Notes under the pieces: model-generated | Database searches by the model: none | Told to the model about the DNA's origin: nothing | Seen by the model: only the letters and a program-made list of their open reading frames with translations | NCBI RefSeq assembly: GCF_030296775.1 | Contig: NZ_AP027742.1 | Coordinates: forward strand, 372,001 to 436,000 | From: Claveliimonas bilis | GTDB taxonomy: Bacteria > Bacillota > Clostridia > Lachnospirales > Lachnospiraceae | Reading direction: 5' to 3' | DNA: 64,000 nucleotides | Program-made: the position numbers and the translations under genes | Part shown: positions 8,791-17,893 of the stretch, piece by piece | Position numbering within the stretch: the stretch's first letter is position 1 | Layout: every line of letters begins with the position of its first letter

Positions 8791-9804
8791 ATGAAAAGGA
8801 AAAAGGCAGCAGCAATACTTATGGTTATGGCAATGACAGCATCTCTGGCAGCCTGCGGAAGCGATTCTTCTTCTGGCAGTACATCATCGGACAGCCAAAG
8901 TGCGGATTCAGGGAGCGATGAAACATATACGATCGGTATCTGTCAGCAGATGGAGCATGACGCTCTGGATCAGGCAACCTTAGGATTCCAGGATGCATGT
9001 AAGGAAAAATTCGGAGAAGACAAGGTGGAATTTGATGTGCAGAATGCCCAGGGTGAGCAGGCTATGTGCAGTACCATTGTAAATGGTTTTGTCTCTTCTG
9101 ATGTGGATCTGATTCTTGCAAATGCAACATTGCCGCTTCAGACGGCGGCGCAGGCAACCAGTGACATTCCGATCCTGGGAACTTCTGTTACTGACTATGC
9201 AACAGCATTGGGAATTGAAGATTGGACGGGAGCGACAGGAGTTAATATTTCCGGTACCTGTGACCTGGCTCCGATCAGTGAACAGGAAGACATGCTGACA
9301 GAGCTTTTCCCGGATGCAAAGACAGTGGGAATTTTATACTGTTCCGCTGAATCTAATTCCAAATATCAGGCAGAGCTTTTTGAGAAGGAGCTGGAGGCAG
9401 ACGGGATAGAATACAAAGAATATACAGCGGCGGACTCTAATGAGATCCAGTCTGTGACACAGAGTGCGGCAGAGGAATGTGATGTTATTTATGTGCCGAC
9501 AGATAATACAATGGCGGCAAATACTCAGATTATCAATAATATCTGCCTGCCCGCAAAAGTTCCGGTCATTGCCGGAGAACAGGGAATCTGTTCCGGATGC
9601 GGTGTGGCAACCCTGTCCATCAGCTACTATGATATCGGATACAGAGCCGGTGAAATGGCATATGAGATTCTTGCAGAGGGTGCAGATATTACTGCAATGG
9701 AAATTGAATCTGCTCCGGAAGTAACAAAGATGTACAATGCGCAGATCTGTGAAGAACTGGGCGTTGCCGTTCCGGATGACTATGAGGCCATCGAGACAGA
9801 ATAG
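8791..9804 (+). CDS. ABC transporter substrate-binding lipoprotein (ABC_sub_bind / TrpX-like)
   Basis: A 337-residue periplasmic-binding-type lipoprotein. The N-terminus has KRKK, a hydrophobic core and the lipobox SLAACG, then a Ser/Asp-rich linker. The body has two Rossmann-like lobes; YTIGICQQMEHDALDQATLGFQDAC and PILGTSVTDYATALGI match the family typified by TrpX. The ligand cannot be read: no biosynthetic neighbour and no T-box support tryptophan here. First gene of a three-gene operon with a consensus promoter and GGGAGG ribosome binding site. Confidence 0.88.
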   Translation: MKRKKAAAILMVMAMTASLAACGSDSSSGSTSSDSQSADSGSDETYTIGICQQMEHDALDQATLGFQDACKEKFGEDKVEFDVQNAQGEQAMCSTIVNGFVSSDVDLILANATLPLQTAAQATSDIPILGTSVTDYATALGIEDWTGATGVNISGTCDLAPISEQEDMLTELFPDAKTVGILYCSAESNSKYQAELFEKELEADGIEYKEYTAADSNEIQSVTQSAAEECDVIYVPTDNTMAANTQIINNICLPAKVPVIAGEQGICSGCGVATLSISYYDIGYRAGEMAYEILAEGADITAMEIESAPEVTKMYNAQICEELGVAVPDDYEAIETE

Positions 9805-9866
9805 GATGGCGGAGCAGTCAGAAATGGCAGAATAAAAATGACGGACGAAAAGAGAGGTAAAAGACA

Positions 9867-10805
9867 ATGATACTGGATTATTTTCTTTCCCTGGATCCCA
9901 TGGCGTTTTTTCGGGCGATGCCAGGGACAGCAGCACAGGGGATCATATGGGGAATTATGGCGCTTGGCGTATATATTACCTTCCGCATTCTGGATTTTCC
10001 GGATCTTACGGTAGATGGTTCTCTGGCTACAGGCGCCGCTGTAGCGGTCATGCTCATACAGGGAGGAATGCATCCGGCTGCAGCATTGCTCTTTTCTGTC
10101 CTGGCGGGAATGGCAGCCGGGCTTGCAACAGGAGTTTTGCACACGGTTCTTGGGATTCCCGGCATCCTCGCCAGCATTTTGACCCAGGTATCCCTGTATT
10201 CGGTGAATCTTGGCATTATGGGAAAATCCAACCAGGGGATCGGCCTGACACAGCAGAATCTTGTAGCCTCTTCCCGGTATGTGACAGGAGAGGACAGTTG
10301 GATTTTCTTTGTAAAACTTATTGTAGGCTGCCTTGTACTGGTGGCAGTGATCTATTGGCTCTTTGGCACGGAAATGGGCGCTTCCATCCGGGCTACGGGA
10401 TGTAATCCACAGATGGCGAGGGCGCAGGGGATCAATACGAATTTTATGAAGGTGCTGGCTTTGATGATCTCCAACGGGCTGGTAGGACTCTGCGGCGGTA
10501 TACTGGCTCAATATCAGGGGGCGGCAGATGTCAACATGGGTCGTGGAGCGATTGTCATAGGCCTTGCAGCTGTTATTATCAGTGAGGTTATTTTCGGAAA
10601 ACTGTGTGCGGGCAAAAAGATTGCCTTTGCCTATACGCTGACAGCGGTTTTTGTAGGTGCGATCCTGTATTACGTGGCATATGCACTTGTATTGTGGCTG
10701 AAGATGCCTTCGGATTATATGAAGCTTTTCTCCGCTTTGGTGGTGGCCGCATTCCTGGCAGTACCATATCTGAAAGAAAAACGCTCAGTGAAGAGGAGGG
10801 CTTAA
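9867..10805 (+). CDS. ABC transporter permease (BPD_transp_2 family)
   Basis: A 312-residue integral membrane protein with about eight hydrophobic segments. GIPGILASILTQVSLYSVNLGIMG and GMKASIRATG-like EMGASIRATGCNPQMARAQGIN (the cytoplasmic loop contacting the ATPase) place it with the branched-chain/sugar-type permeases that pair with ABC_sub_bind proteins. It lies 62 bases after the binding protein and four bases before the ATPase. Ends in a basic KEKRSVKRRA tail. Confidence 0.88.
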   Translation: MILDYFLSLDPMAFFRAMPGTAAQGIIWGIMALGVYITFRILDFPDLTVDGSLATGAAVAVMLIQGGMHPAAALLFSVLAGMAAGLATGVLHTVLGIPGILASILTQVSLYSVNLGIMGKSNQGIGLTQQNLVASSRYVTGEDSWIFFVKLIVGCLVLVAVIYWLFGTEMGASIRATGCNPQMARAQGINTNFMKVLALMISNGLVGLCGGILAQYQGAADVNMGRGAIVIGLAAVIISEVIFGKLCAGKKIAFAYTLTAVFVGAILYYVAYALVLWLKMPSDYMKLFSALVVAAFLAVPYLKEKRSVKRRA

Positions 10806-10809
10806 AACT

Positions 10810-11613
10810 ATGGGATACATGCTGGAGATCAAAGAAATTTATAAGACATTTAATAAAGGGACAATAAATGAAAAAGCGGCGCTCACAGGAACAAGCCTGA
10901 ATCTGAATCCCGGAGATTTTGTGACGATCATCGGAGGAAATGGAGCCGGCAAGTCTACTATGCTCAATGCGATAGCGGGTGTGTGGAATGTGGACTCCGG
11001 AAATATTATTGTAGACGGTACGGACATTACACGGCTTCCGGAGCATAAAAGAGCGGTGTATCTTGGAAGAGTATTTCAGGATCCGATGACGGGGACTGCC
11101 GCTACGATGTCCATTGAAGAAAATATGGCTATTGCGGCTCGCCGGGGAGCAAGAAGGGGGCTGCGATGGGGAATCTCAAGAAAAGAAAGGGAAAACTATA
11201 AAGAGCAGCTGAAAGAACTGGATCTTGGACTGGAAGAGAGACTTAGCACCAAAGTGGGACTTCTCTCGGGCGGCCAGAGGCAGGCGGTAACTCTCTTAAT
11301 GGCAGCTATGAAAAAGCCGAAGCTGCTTCTTCTTGATGAACATACCGCAGCGCTGGATCCGAAGACAGCAGCCAAGGTGCTGGACATTTCCGATAAAATA
11401 ATAGAGGAACATCAGTTGACAGCGCTTATGGTGACCCATAACATGAAGGACGCCATTGCGCATGGCAACCGTCTGATCATGATGCATGAGGGACGGATTA
11501 TATATGATGTGTCCGGAGAGGAGAAAAGGAATCTTCACGTATCGGATCTTCTGGCAAAATTTGAGGAAGTGAGCGGCGATGAGTTTGCCAATGACAGGAT
11601 GATGCTGTCTTAA
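10810..11613 (+). CDS. ABC transporter ATP-binding protein
   Basis: A 267-residue ATPase with complete motifs: Walker A GGNGAGKST, Q-loop region FQDPMTG, signature LSGGQRQA, Walker B LLLLDEHTAALD and switch His in VTHNM. The start at 10810 has AGGAGGG nine bases upstream; a second in-frame ATG three codons on is also possible. With the preceding lipoprotein and permease it forms a complete importer. No terminator was recognised before the next promoter at 11623. Confidence 0.92.
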   Translation: MGYMLEIKEIYKTFNKGTINEKAALTGTSLNLNPGDFVTIIGGNGAGKSTMLNAIAGVWNVDSGNIIVDGTDITRLPEHKRAVYLGRVFQDPMTGTAATMSIEENMAIAARRGARRGLRWGISRKERENYKEQLKELDLGLEERLSTKVGLLSGGQRQAVTLLMAAMKKPKLLLLDEHTAALDPKTAAKVLDISDKIIEEHQLTALMVTHNMKDAIAHGNRLIMMHEGRIIYDVSGEEKRNLHVSDLLAKFEEVSGDEFANDRMMLS

Positions 11614-11622
11614 GGAAACTCT

Positions 11623-11651
11623 TTCACATTTTTATAAAAATTTGTTATACT
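11623..11651 (+). promoter_or_regulatory. putative promoter of the methyltransferase gene
   Basis: TTCACA (11623-11628), 17-base spacer and TATACT (11646-11651), about 40 bases before the ATG at 11692. Confidence 0.65.
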
Positions 11652-11691
11652 GTACCTACAGTGTTACTATTCACAGCAGAAGGAGTACATT

Positions 11692-13107
11692 ATGACAAAT
11701 CTGTCCGGTAAAAAGCGTCAGCAGATGCTGGAATTTTTAGAAAAAATCAAAGAGGGACTTTCGGATGAGACTTCACTGTCTACAGTTCGCGATATTGAAG
11801 AAGAACTGACGACAAGGAAGTACGGACTGGTCTGGGAAAAGCATGAGGAGCGGATCGACCAGGAAATGCAGACGAAAGTTCCTGTTTTTACTGAGATTAA
11901 AGAGCGAAGGATCAGTATGGCCGGGCGGGAGGACGGATACCATTACCTTTTGGAGGGAGATAATCTGCACAGCCTAAGGCTCCTTGGAGAAACATGCAGG
12001 AAAAAAGTGGACTGCATTTATATTGATCCGCCCTACAATACAGGAAACAAAGATTTTATTTATGATGACGCTATTGTGGATGAAAAGGACGGCTTCCGGC
12101 ACAGTAAGTGGCTTTCTTTTATGTCAGAAAGACTGGAAGCGGCAAAAGAGCTGCTCGCCGACAATGGTGTAATCTTTATCAGCATCGATGACAACGAAGT
12201 ATATGCTCTGAAACTGCTCTGCGACGAGATCATGGGAGAGCAGAATTTTGTTACAAATATTATATGGCAGAAAAAAACAGGTGCGTCTGATGCAAGGGGG
12301 ATTGCCACCATTACAGAATATATCCTGGTCTATGTAAAGGATATCCGGAGGGCAGACCAGATTTTCGATAAAAATTACCAGGCCTATGACAGGAAGCGTT
12401 ACCGTTTTACAGATGAATACGAGGAGGAGAGAGGGCCTTTTTACTATGACTCACTGGATCGGGGAAGCGTAAGATACAGCGACGCTTTGAATTATGCCAT
12501 CGAAGCTCCCGACGGCACACCTGTTTATCCCAACGGGCGTACAGAGTTCGCGCGGGATGGATGGACGTGGAAATGGAGCAGGGAGAAAGTGAAATGGGCC
12601 AGGGAAAACGGATTTCTGGAAATTATGCCTTCTTCAAGAAAGGAAAATGGCTGGGCAGTCCGCTATAAAATTTATCTCAACGTGGATAATGAAGGAAATC
12701 CCGTGGAGAAATGCGCGCCCTACAAAAATGTGATCCAGACTGTGCTCAACGCAAATGCCGCAGCGGATATCAAGCGTATTTTTCAGGGGGAAACGGTATT
12801 TAAATATTCCAAACCGGTAGAACTGATAAAAATACTTTTGCGGTATCTGAAAAAGAAGGACGCCCTTGTACTGGATTTCTTTGCAGGAAGCGGAACTACA
12901 GGACAGGCAGTTCTGGAACAGAACCGCCAGGATGGCGGAAAGCGCCATTTCATTTTGTGTACGAACAATGAAAATCACATCTGTGAAGAGATTACTTATA
13001 TAAGATTAAAGAGAGTGATAGAAGGATACAGGATGAAGGATGGCGGGAAGGTAGAAGGCATTCCCGCCAATCTGAAATATTTCCGTACAGATTTTGAAGA
13101 AAAATGA
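11692..13107 (+). CDS. beta-class site-specific DNA (adenine) methyltransferase, type III Mod-like
   Basis: A 471-residue S-adenosylmethionine-dependent DNA methyltransferase. The catalytic DPPY motif (residues 112-115, IYIDPPYNTGN) precedes the SAM-binding motif LDFFAGSGTTGQAVL near residue 395, the order of beta-class N6-adenine enzymes such as type III Mod. The N-terminal 80 residues resemble Mod proteins, but it is shorter than most type III Mod subunits and no res gene follows. Instead a minus-strand gene with a PD-(D/E)XK-like motif ends 16 bases away. The target sequence is unknown. Good AAGGAG ribosome binding site. Confidence 0.88.
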   Translation: MTNLSGKKRQQMLEFLEKIKEGLSDETSLSTVRDIEEELTTRKYGLVWEKHEERIDQEMQTKVPVFTEIKERRISMAGREDGYHYLLEGDNLHSLRLLGETCRKKVDCIYIDPPYNTGNKDFIYDDAIVDEKDGFRHSKWLSFMSERLEAAKELLADNGVIFISIDDNEVYALKLLCDEIMGEQNFVTNIIWQKKTGASDARGIATITEYILVYVKDIRRADQIFDKNYQAYDRKRYRFTDEYEEERGPFYYDSLDRGSVRYSDALNYAIEAPDGTPVYPNGRTEFARDGWTWKWSREKVKWARENGFLEIMPSSRKENGWAVRYKIYLNVDNEGNPVEKCAPYKNVIQTVLNANAAADIKRIFQGETVFKYSKPVELIKILLRYLKKKDALVLDFFAGSGTTGQAVLEQNRQDGGKRHFILCTNNENHICEEITYIRLKRVIEGYRMKDGGKVEGIPANLKYFRTDFEEK

Positions 13108-13123
13108 TAAATGAGGAGAAGGA

Positions 13124-14107
13124 TCAGTCTCCCGGGCTGCAGTCAATAAAAGACTCTATCAGAGAATGTAAAGAGGGAAGGTTTTCCTCTTTTGCAGAGA
13201 CAGGCAGGGGAGAGAAAAAGCGGGAGCAGGTAAGATAGTCGCCATGTACCCCGCGATGTCCTTCTGCCTGAAGACGGCGAAGGCGTTCTGCCTCCGTCTC
13301 ATTTATACCCCGGATATCCCAGAAAGACACCTGTCCTGCTTCTGTGACAGGGTTCCCCTCATGCTGGAGAAGCCAGAAACAGGCTTTCAGACTGTGGGCA
13401 AAGGCAAGCTGATTCCGGTAATTGTTTTCATCGTCAATATAGGGACGCCACTTGGGGATGGGCGGATTGGAAGAACGTTTGATCTCGATCAGAGAACAGT
13501 TTGTTCCGCTTTTGTCAAAGAGGATTCCATCACAGTCCTGCTTGCGGATATGGGCGGATAAAAAGCAGCGGCTCCAGTAATGAAAATAATCGTGAATGCT
13601 TTTATTTTTTTCCTTTCCGGTGCCCTGATCCTGGAAATTTACATCCAGAATAGAATAAATCTCGTTCTTCAGCTCTTTGCCCGTCAAAAATTTTGTTTTG
13701 GATTCTTTCAAATTCCAAACATAAAAACGAACATCTTCCAAAGGATATGCTTCCTGTGTCTTTTCCCACTGATCATCCCTGTATTCAGGAAGCGTCGGAT
13801 ATGCAATAAAAATACAGGGAAGATCCGCGCGGTATGAAAGCAGCCGGAAGATCCTGAAAAAGGCGGCAAAAGGAGAGTTCCCGTCAAAATCCGCATAACT
13901 TTGATTCAGAGTGTCGGTGATCATTCCTTTTGTAAGATTCGGATTAGGAGAGAGGGGATCATAATCCACTCCCACATTCAAAGAAAGAAAGCCGGGAATG
14001 ATCTGTGAATCCCGGGTTGTTCCCCACATAAGGATGTCCCCGCTTCCGGAGCCGGGGATATAATAAGGAGAGTATTTCTGTGTAAGATATTGGTTTAACT
14101 GATCCAT
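13124..14107 (-). CDS. unrecognised protein with PD-(D/E)XK nuclease-like motif (possible restriction enzyme)
   Basis: A 327-residue soluble protein I do not recognise as a named family. Residues 191-212 read as CDGILFD followed by a spacer and LIEIKRSS, the arrangement of a PD-(D/E)XK nuclease core (Asp193, Glu208, Lys210). The N-terminus is aromatic- and Pro-rich with no signal peptide. It is convergent with the adjacent DNA methyltransferase, the stop codons being 16 bases apart, so a restriction partner role is an inference from motif plus neighbourhood. A weak TATAAT on the minus strand at about 14151-14156 may be its promoter. Confidence 0.6.
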   Translation of the reverse strand: MDQLNQYLTQKYSPYYIPGSGSGDILMWGTTRDSQIIPGFLSLNVGVDYDPLSPNPNLTKGMITDTLNQSYADFDGNSPFAAFFRIFRLLSYRADLPCIFIAYPTLPEYRDDQWEKTQEAYPLEDVRFYVWNLKESKTKFLTGKELKNEIYSILDVNFQDQGTGKEKNKSIHDYFHYWSRCFLSAHIRKQDCDGILFDKSGTNCSLIEIKRSSNPPIPKWRPYIDDENNYRNQLAFAHSLKACFWLLQHEGNPVTEAGQVSFWDIRGINETEAERLRRLQAEGHRGVHGDYLTCSRFFSPLPVSAKEENLPSLHSLIESFIDCSPGD

Positions 14108-14183
14108 GATCTGTCAGCCTCTCTTTCCAAATTTGTATGTATATCCAGTTAGATAGATGTATTATAACAGAAAAAACAGCAGA

Positions 14184-14230
14184 AAAATATCCCCACCGGA
14201 ATATAATTAGGATTCCGGCGGGGATATTTT
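14184..14230 (-). terminator. terminator of the glgCD operon
   Basis: Near-perfect 19-bp stem (AAAATATCCCC.CCGGAAT arms) around an eight-base loop; on the minus strand the right arm runs into T-rich sequence. It sits right at the glgD stop codon and separates it from the downstream minus-strand gene. Confidence 0.85.
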
Positions 14231-15354
14231 CAGATTTTATCATCTCTTCGGATATATCCCGGAGATGCAGGATCAGCGATGATCTCCTTTACATGGGTAA
14301 TCTGTGCGTGTTTGTCCGCAACAATATTTTCTATATGAGCTCCTTCGCCCACTAAAACATCAGGAAGGATAACGCTGTTCTTGACAACGGCGCCTTTCTT
14401 GATGACGCATCCGCGTCCGATAATGGAATTTTCGATCGTTCCTTCAATCAGGCATCCGTTGGATACAACGGAGTTCTTTACGTCTGCACCTTCAAAATAC
14501 TGAGTCGGGCAGGAATCATTTGTGCGGGTGTAGATCGGCCACTGGTCATCAAACAGGCTGAGTGCTGTCTTGAAATCGATCAGAGAGATATTTGCATCAT
14601 AATAGCTCTTGAAATCGGTAATGGCTGCAAAATATCCGCGGTGGGAAACGCCGCGCACATCCAGTTCTTCACAGGAAGCGTTGACAATGTCTGCCAGACT
14701 GTACATGGAAGAGGTCTTATGCGCTTTGTTTATCAGCTCAATGAACAATTCCTTTTTCATAATATAAGTATCCATGAAAATGTGGCGGTTTTTGGCAGTT
14801 CCGCGGTTCATTTCCAGAGAAAGGACACCTTTCTGCTTGTTCAGGTTCACAGTGTTGCAGTTCAGGAATTTTTCCTTGGCGTCATCAGTAGAATGATAGA
14901 GCAGCGTGATGTCAGCGCCGGAATCAATGTGAGTCTGAAGCAGTGTACTGAAATCCTGGGCGTAGATCATATAACTGGGTGCAATGACAACGTAGGGGCA
15001 GTGTACCTGCTCAATGCATTCCATATTTTCCTGGAATGCTGCAATGTCGTTGTTGTAAATGTCATGATCCAAACCGGTCTCCGAAAACAAAATGTGGAGT
15101 CTTCCGCGCTTGGAATTAATATTATAGTGACGACCTGTGCCAAGATGCTCGGTCAGAGAGCGGGGCTTGCGGCGAATGTATACCTGAATCTGGTCAATAC
15201 CGCTGTTGCTCATGTTTGAGATCGGAAAATCAATGACACGGTATCTTCCGAGAAAGGAAAAAGCGCCGACGGGGCGATAAGGCTGCAGACCTTCTACCCA
15301 GATATGGTTTCCGGAAAAGTTTACAATACCAAATGCTTTATTCATACTATTCAA
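14230..15354 (-). CDS. glgD: glucose-1-phosphate adenylyltransferase subunit GlgD
   Basis: A 374-residue nucleotidyltransferase-like protein with C-terminal left-handed beta-helix repeats ([22 protein letters not shown] region). It keeps the family fold but lacks the GGGxGTRL pyrophosphorylase loop at the N-terminus (it reads [36 protein letters not shown]), as is usual for GlgD, the non-catalytic or regulatory partner of GlgC in Firmicutes. The start overlaps the glgC end by eight bases, so the pair is translationally coupled. Confidence 0.93.
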   Translation of the reverse strand: MNSMNKAFGIVNFSGNHIWVEGLQPYRPVGAFSFLGRYRVIDFPISNMSNSGIDQIQVYIRRKPRSLTEHLGTGRHYNINSKRGRLHILFSETGLDHDIYNNDIAAFQENMECIEQVHCPYVVIAPSYMIYAQDFSTLLQTHIDSGADITLLYHSTDDAKEKFLNCNTVNLNKQKGVLSLEMNRGTAKNRHIFMDTYIMKKELFIELINKAHKTSSMYSLADIVNASCEELDVRGVSHRGYFAAITDFKSYYDANISLIDFKTALSLFDDQWPIYTRTNDSCPTQYFEGADVKNSVVSNGCLIEGTIENSIIGRGCVIKKGAVVKNSVILPDVLVGEGAHIENIVADKHAQITHVKEIIADPASPGYIRRDDKI

Positions 15355-16486
15355 CCCCCTTTACACGTTTGGCTACAAGCTCGATGTGTTCGCTGTCAGC
15401 GCTTCCCACAACGGCTTCCCTGCCGATCTTTACATTGTCAGCAACCAGTGCGCGCTGTACAACCGCGCCCTCTGCCACCTCTACTCCGGGCATCAGAACG
15501 CTGTCGATGATCTTTGCGCCGGCGCCTACTCGTGCTCCGGTGAACAATACAGAATTCTGCACCATTCCTTCAATGATGCATCCCTGGTTAATGAAGGCCT
15601 CTTTGATCTCGGCATCCGGTCCGATATACTGAGGAAGCGTTGTGGCGTCTTCTGTATAGATCTTCCAGGTGGGATCGTTAAGATCCAGCTCGTTGTTCTT
15701 GTCCAGCAGATCCATATTTGCTTCCCAGAGAGAATCAATCGTTCCAACATCTTTCCAGTAGCCTTTAAACTTATAGGCGTACAGGTTTTTCCCTTCTTTT
15801 AACAGAGTAGGGATGATGTCCTTGCCGAAATCGTGACTGGAATCAGGATTTTTCATGTCGGAGATAAGCATTTTGCGAAGCAGTTTCCAGTCAAAAATAT
15901 AGATTCCCATAGATGCAAGGTTGCTCTTAGGCTCTGCCGGTTTTTCCTGAAATTCAACGATACGTCCGTTTTCATCGGTATTCATGATTCCGAAACGGCT
16001 CGCTTCTTTCATCGGAACTTCAATGACGGCGATCGTAGCATCGGCACCACATTCCTTGTGGTACTGAAGCATTTTTGCATAATTCATTTTGTAAATGTGA
16101 TCTCCGGAAAGAATCAGAAGATAGTCCGGAGAGAAGGTATCTACAAAATCAATATTCTGCGAGATCGCATCGGCAGTACCCCGGTACACATCCAGATTTG
16201 CGTCCGCCTTTTCACGGGGCGGAAGAACATAGACGCCGCTGTTTTTTGCATCCAGTCCCCAGCGTCTTCCGGCAGCTACATAGCTGTTGAGCAGAATGGA
16301 TTCATACTGTGTAAGAACTCCTACAACATCGATTCCACTGTTGGCACAATTACTGATTGGAAAATCAATGATTTTGTATTTACCACCATACGAAACGGCA
16401 GGCTTTGCAACTTTGTTGGTTAGCTCGTGCAGTCTTGTACCACGGCCGCCGGCTAAGATCATGGCTAACATATTATCTTGTTTCAT
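15347..16486 (-). CDS. glgC: glucose-1-phosphate adenylyltransferase GlgC
   Basis: A 379-residue enzyme making ADP-glucose for glycogen synthesis. The N-terminus has the signature [16 protein letters not shown], then [12 protein letters not shown], the [13 protein letters not shown] metal site, [20 protein letters not shown] substrate region, and C-terminal beta-helix repeats. Minus-strand ribosome binding site AAAGGAGGAGGG precedes the ATG. A TATAAT-like box lies on the minus strand near 16519-16526, with only a weak -35. Other glycogen genes are not in the window. Confidence 0.95.
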   Translation of the reverse strand: MKQDNMLAMILAGGRGTRLHELTNKVAKPAVSYGGKYKIIDFPISNCANSGIDVVGVLTQYESILLNSYVAAGRRWGLDAKNSGVYVLPPREKADANLDVYRGTADAISQNIDFVDTFSPDYLLILSGDHIYKMNYAKMLQYHKECGADATIAVIEVPMKEASRFGIMNTDENGRIVEFQEKPAEPKSNLASMGIYIFDWKLLRKMLISDMKNPDSSHDFGKDIIPTLLKEGKNLYAYKFKGYWKDVGTIDSLWEANMDLLDKNNELDLNDPTWKIYTEDATTLPQYIGPDAEIKEAFINQGCIIEGMVQNSVLFTGARVGAGAKIIDSVLMPGVEVAEGAVVQRALVADNVKIGREAVVGSADSEHIELVAKRVKGVE

Positions 16487-16627
16487 ATATGCGCCCTCCT
16501 CCTTTGTGTGATACTTCTATTATATATTCCAGAGCGGTTACTTTCCATAATTTTGTGCGAAAAAATCTGAGAAATTTCTAAAATAATCTCAAAAATATTA
16601 AGAAATAGAAGAATATAAAAATAATGC

Positions 16628-16657
16628 TTGACATATTTTTAACAAAAATAGTATAAT
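16628..16657 (+). promoter_or_regulatory. promoter of the TSUP transporter gene
   Basis: TTGACA (16628-16633), 18-base spacer, TATAAT (16652-16657), about 55 bases before the start. Confidence 0.82.
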
Positions 16658-16711
16658 AAAATTATATCTTTTGTATAAAATGTACAAAGAGGTTGCAAAG
16701 GAGGGAATTTT

Positions 16712-17581
16712 ATGAGTGCAGCAACGATATTACTTATTATTATGTGGGTATTCGCAGCGGTATTTTTTGTAGTGCTGGTGAAGGATGTGGTAGCCCACAA
16801 GGATGAACTTGACAAGAGCAAAATGGGGTACAATGTGATTGTCAGTATGATCGCTAACTTTTTCGATACGCTTGGAATTGGAAGTTATGCGATTGCTACA
16901 TCAGCATGGAAGTTCAACAAGGCTGTTGATGATGACCTGATTCCAGGTACGTTAAATGTAGCATTCGGTATTCCTATCTGTGTGGAAGCCACTATCTTTA
17001 TCCAGAGGATTGATATGGATCCGTTGACTCTGGTTCTTATGATTGCAGCATCTATTGTCGGCTCAGTGATCGGAGCCAGAATTATTTCCCGGCTTGACAT
17101 TATGAAAATTCGTGTTGTGATGGGTGTCGCACTTATTTTGGTGGCAGCTATTACTCTTTGCAAGATCAACGAAGTAGGACCTTTCGGTATCCTTGGAACA
17201 GCAAGAGGACTGACAGGCGGACTGCTGGCAGTGGGTGTCATTGCTAATTTCATTCTTGGTATTCTTATGACAGCAGGGATCGGACTCTATGCACCATGTA
17301 TGGCTATCGTTCTTCTGCTCGGTATGAGCGCTGATGTGGCATTTCCTGTTATGATGGGATCCTGCGCATACCTTTGTCCGGCATGTGGTATTACGTTCAT
17401 CAAGGAAGGCAAATACAACCGTGCGTCCACGATACCTATGATCATAAGCGGCGCGATCGGCGTATTGATCGCCGGATTTATCGTTACATCGCTTCCGCTG
17501 ACAGTACTGACATATCTGGTCTGCGTTGTCATGGTAATCTGTGCAGTAATGTTCTTCCACGATGCGAAGAAGAGAGGTTAA
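16712..17581 (+). CDS. sulfite exporter TauE/SafE (TSUP) family membrane protein
   Basis: A 289-residue membrane protein with about eight transmembrane segments in two related halves. Each half carries a TSUP-like glycine-rich segment (IANFFDTLGIGSYAI near residue 48 and GILMTAGIGLYAPCMAI near residue 190). TSUP proteins move small organic or sulfur-containing anions; the substrate is not readable. Single-gene transcript with its own promoter, AAGGAGGG ribosome binding site and a strong terminator at 17646. Confidence 0.85.
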   Translation: MSAATILLIIMWVFAAVFFVVLVKDVVAHKDELDKSKMGYNVIVSMIANFFDTLGIGSYAIATSAWKFNKAVDDDLIPGTLNVAFGIPICVEATIFIQRIDMDPLTLVLMIAASIVGSVIGARIISRLDIMKIRVVMGVALILVAAITLCKINEVGPFGILGTARGLTGGLLAVGVIANFILGILMTAGIGLYAPCMAIVLLLGMSADVAFPVMMGSCAYLCPACGITFIKEGKYNRASTIPMIISGAIGVLIAGFIVTSLPLTVLTYLVCVVMVICAVMFFHDAKKRG

Positions 17582-17645
17582 GATACCGCTTCGGTTCTGT
17601 CCGGAGCCGGCAGGATATCACAGAAAATGTAAGAGATAAATATGA

Positions 17646-17687
17646 GAGTTTCGCCTGCGGAGTTCCGCAGGCGGAACTCTTTTCTTT
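17646..17687 (+). terminator. intrinsic terminator after the TSUP gene
   Basis: GAGTTTCGCCTGCGG / CCGCAGGCGGAACTC, 15-bp stem with one G-U pair, AGTT loop, then TTTTCTTT. Confidence 0.92.
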
Positions 17688-17821
17688 GGACAAAAAATTT
17701 CACTCCCTATCGAATAAAACGCTCTGAGGGATGCGCACTCGCGCGAAATAGAAATTTGCATACAGGCGGTTGAAAAAATAAAAAAACTGCAGAAATGATT
17801 TTGGGGAAATGAAAAAGGAAG

Positions 17822-17878
17822 TTGCAATTTACAGAAAATTAGTATATTCTATTTAGGACTAAGACAAAAGATTGTCTT
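17822..17878 (+). promoter_or_regulatory. promoter with downstream inverted repeat before the CD0519/CD1768-like gene
   Basis: TTGCAA (17822-17827), 17-base spacer, TATTCT (17845-17850). Just downstream, AAGACAA-AAGA-TTGTCTT (17861-17878) is a perfect 7-bp inverted repeat at the expected start of transcription, so it may be an operator. The binding protein is unknown. Confidence 0.5.
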
Positions 17879-17893
17879 AAAATTAACAAAGAA

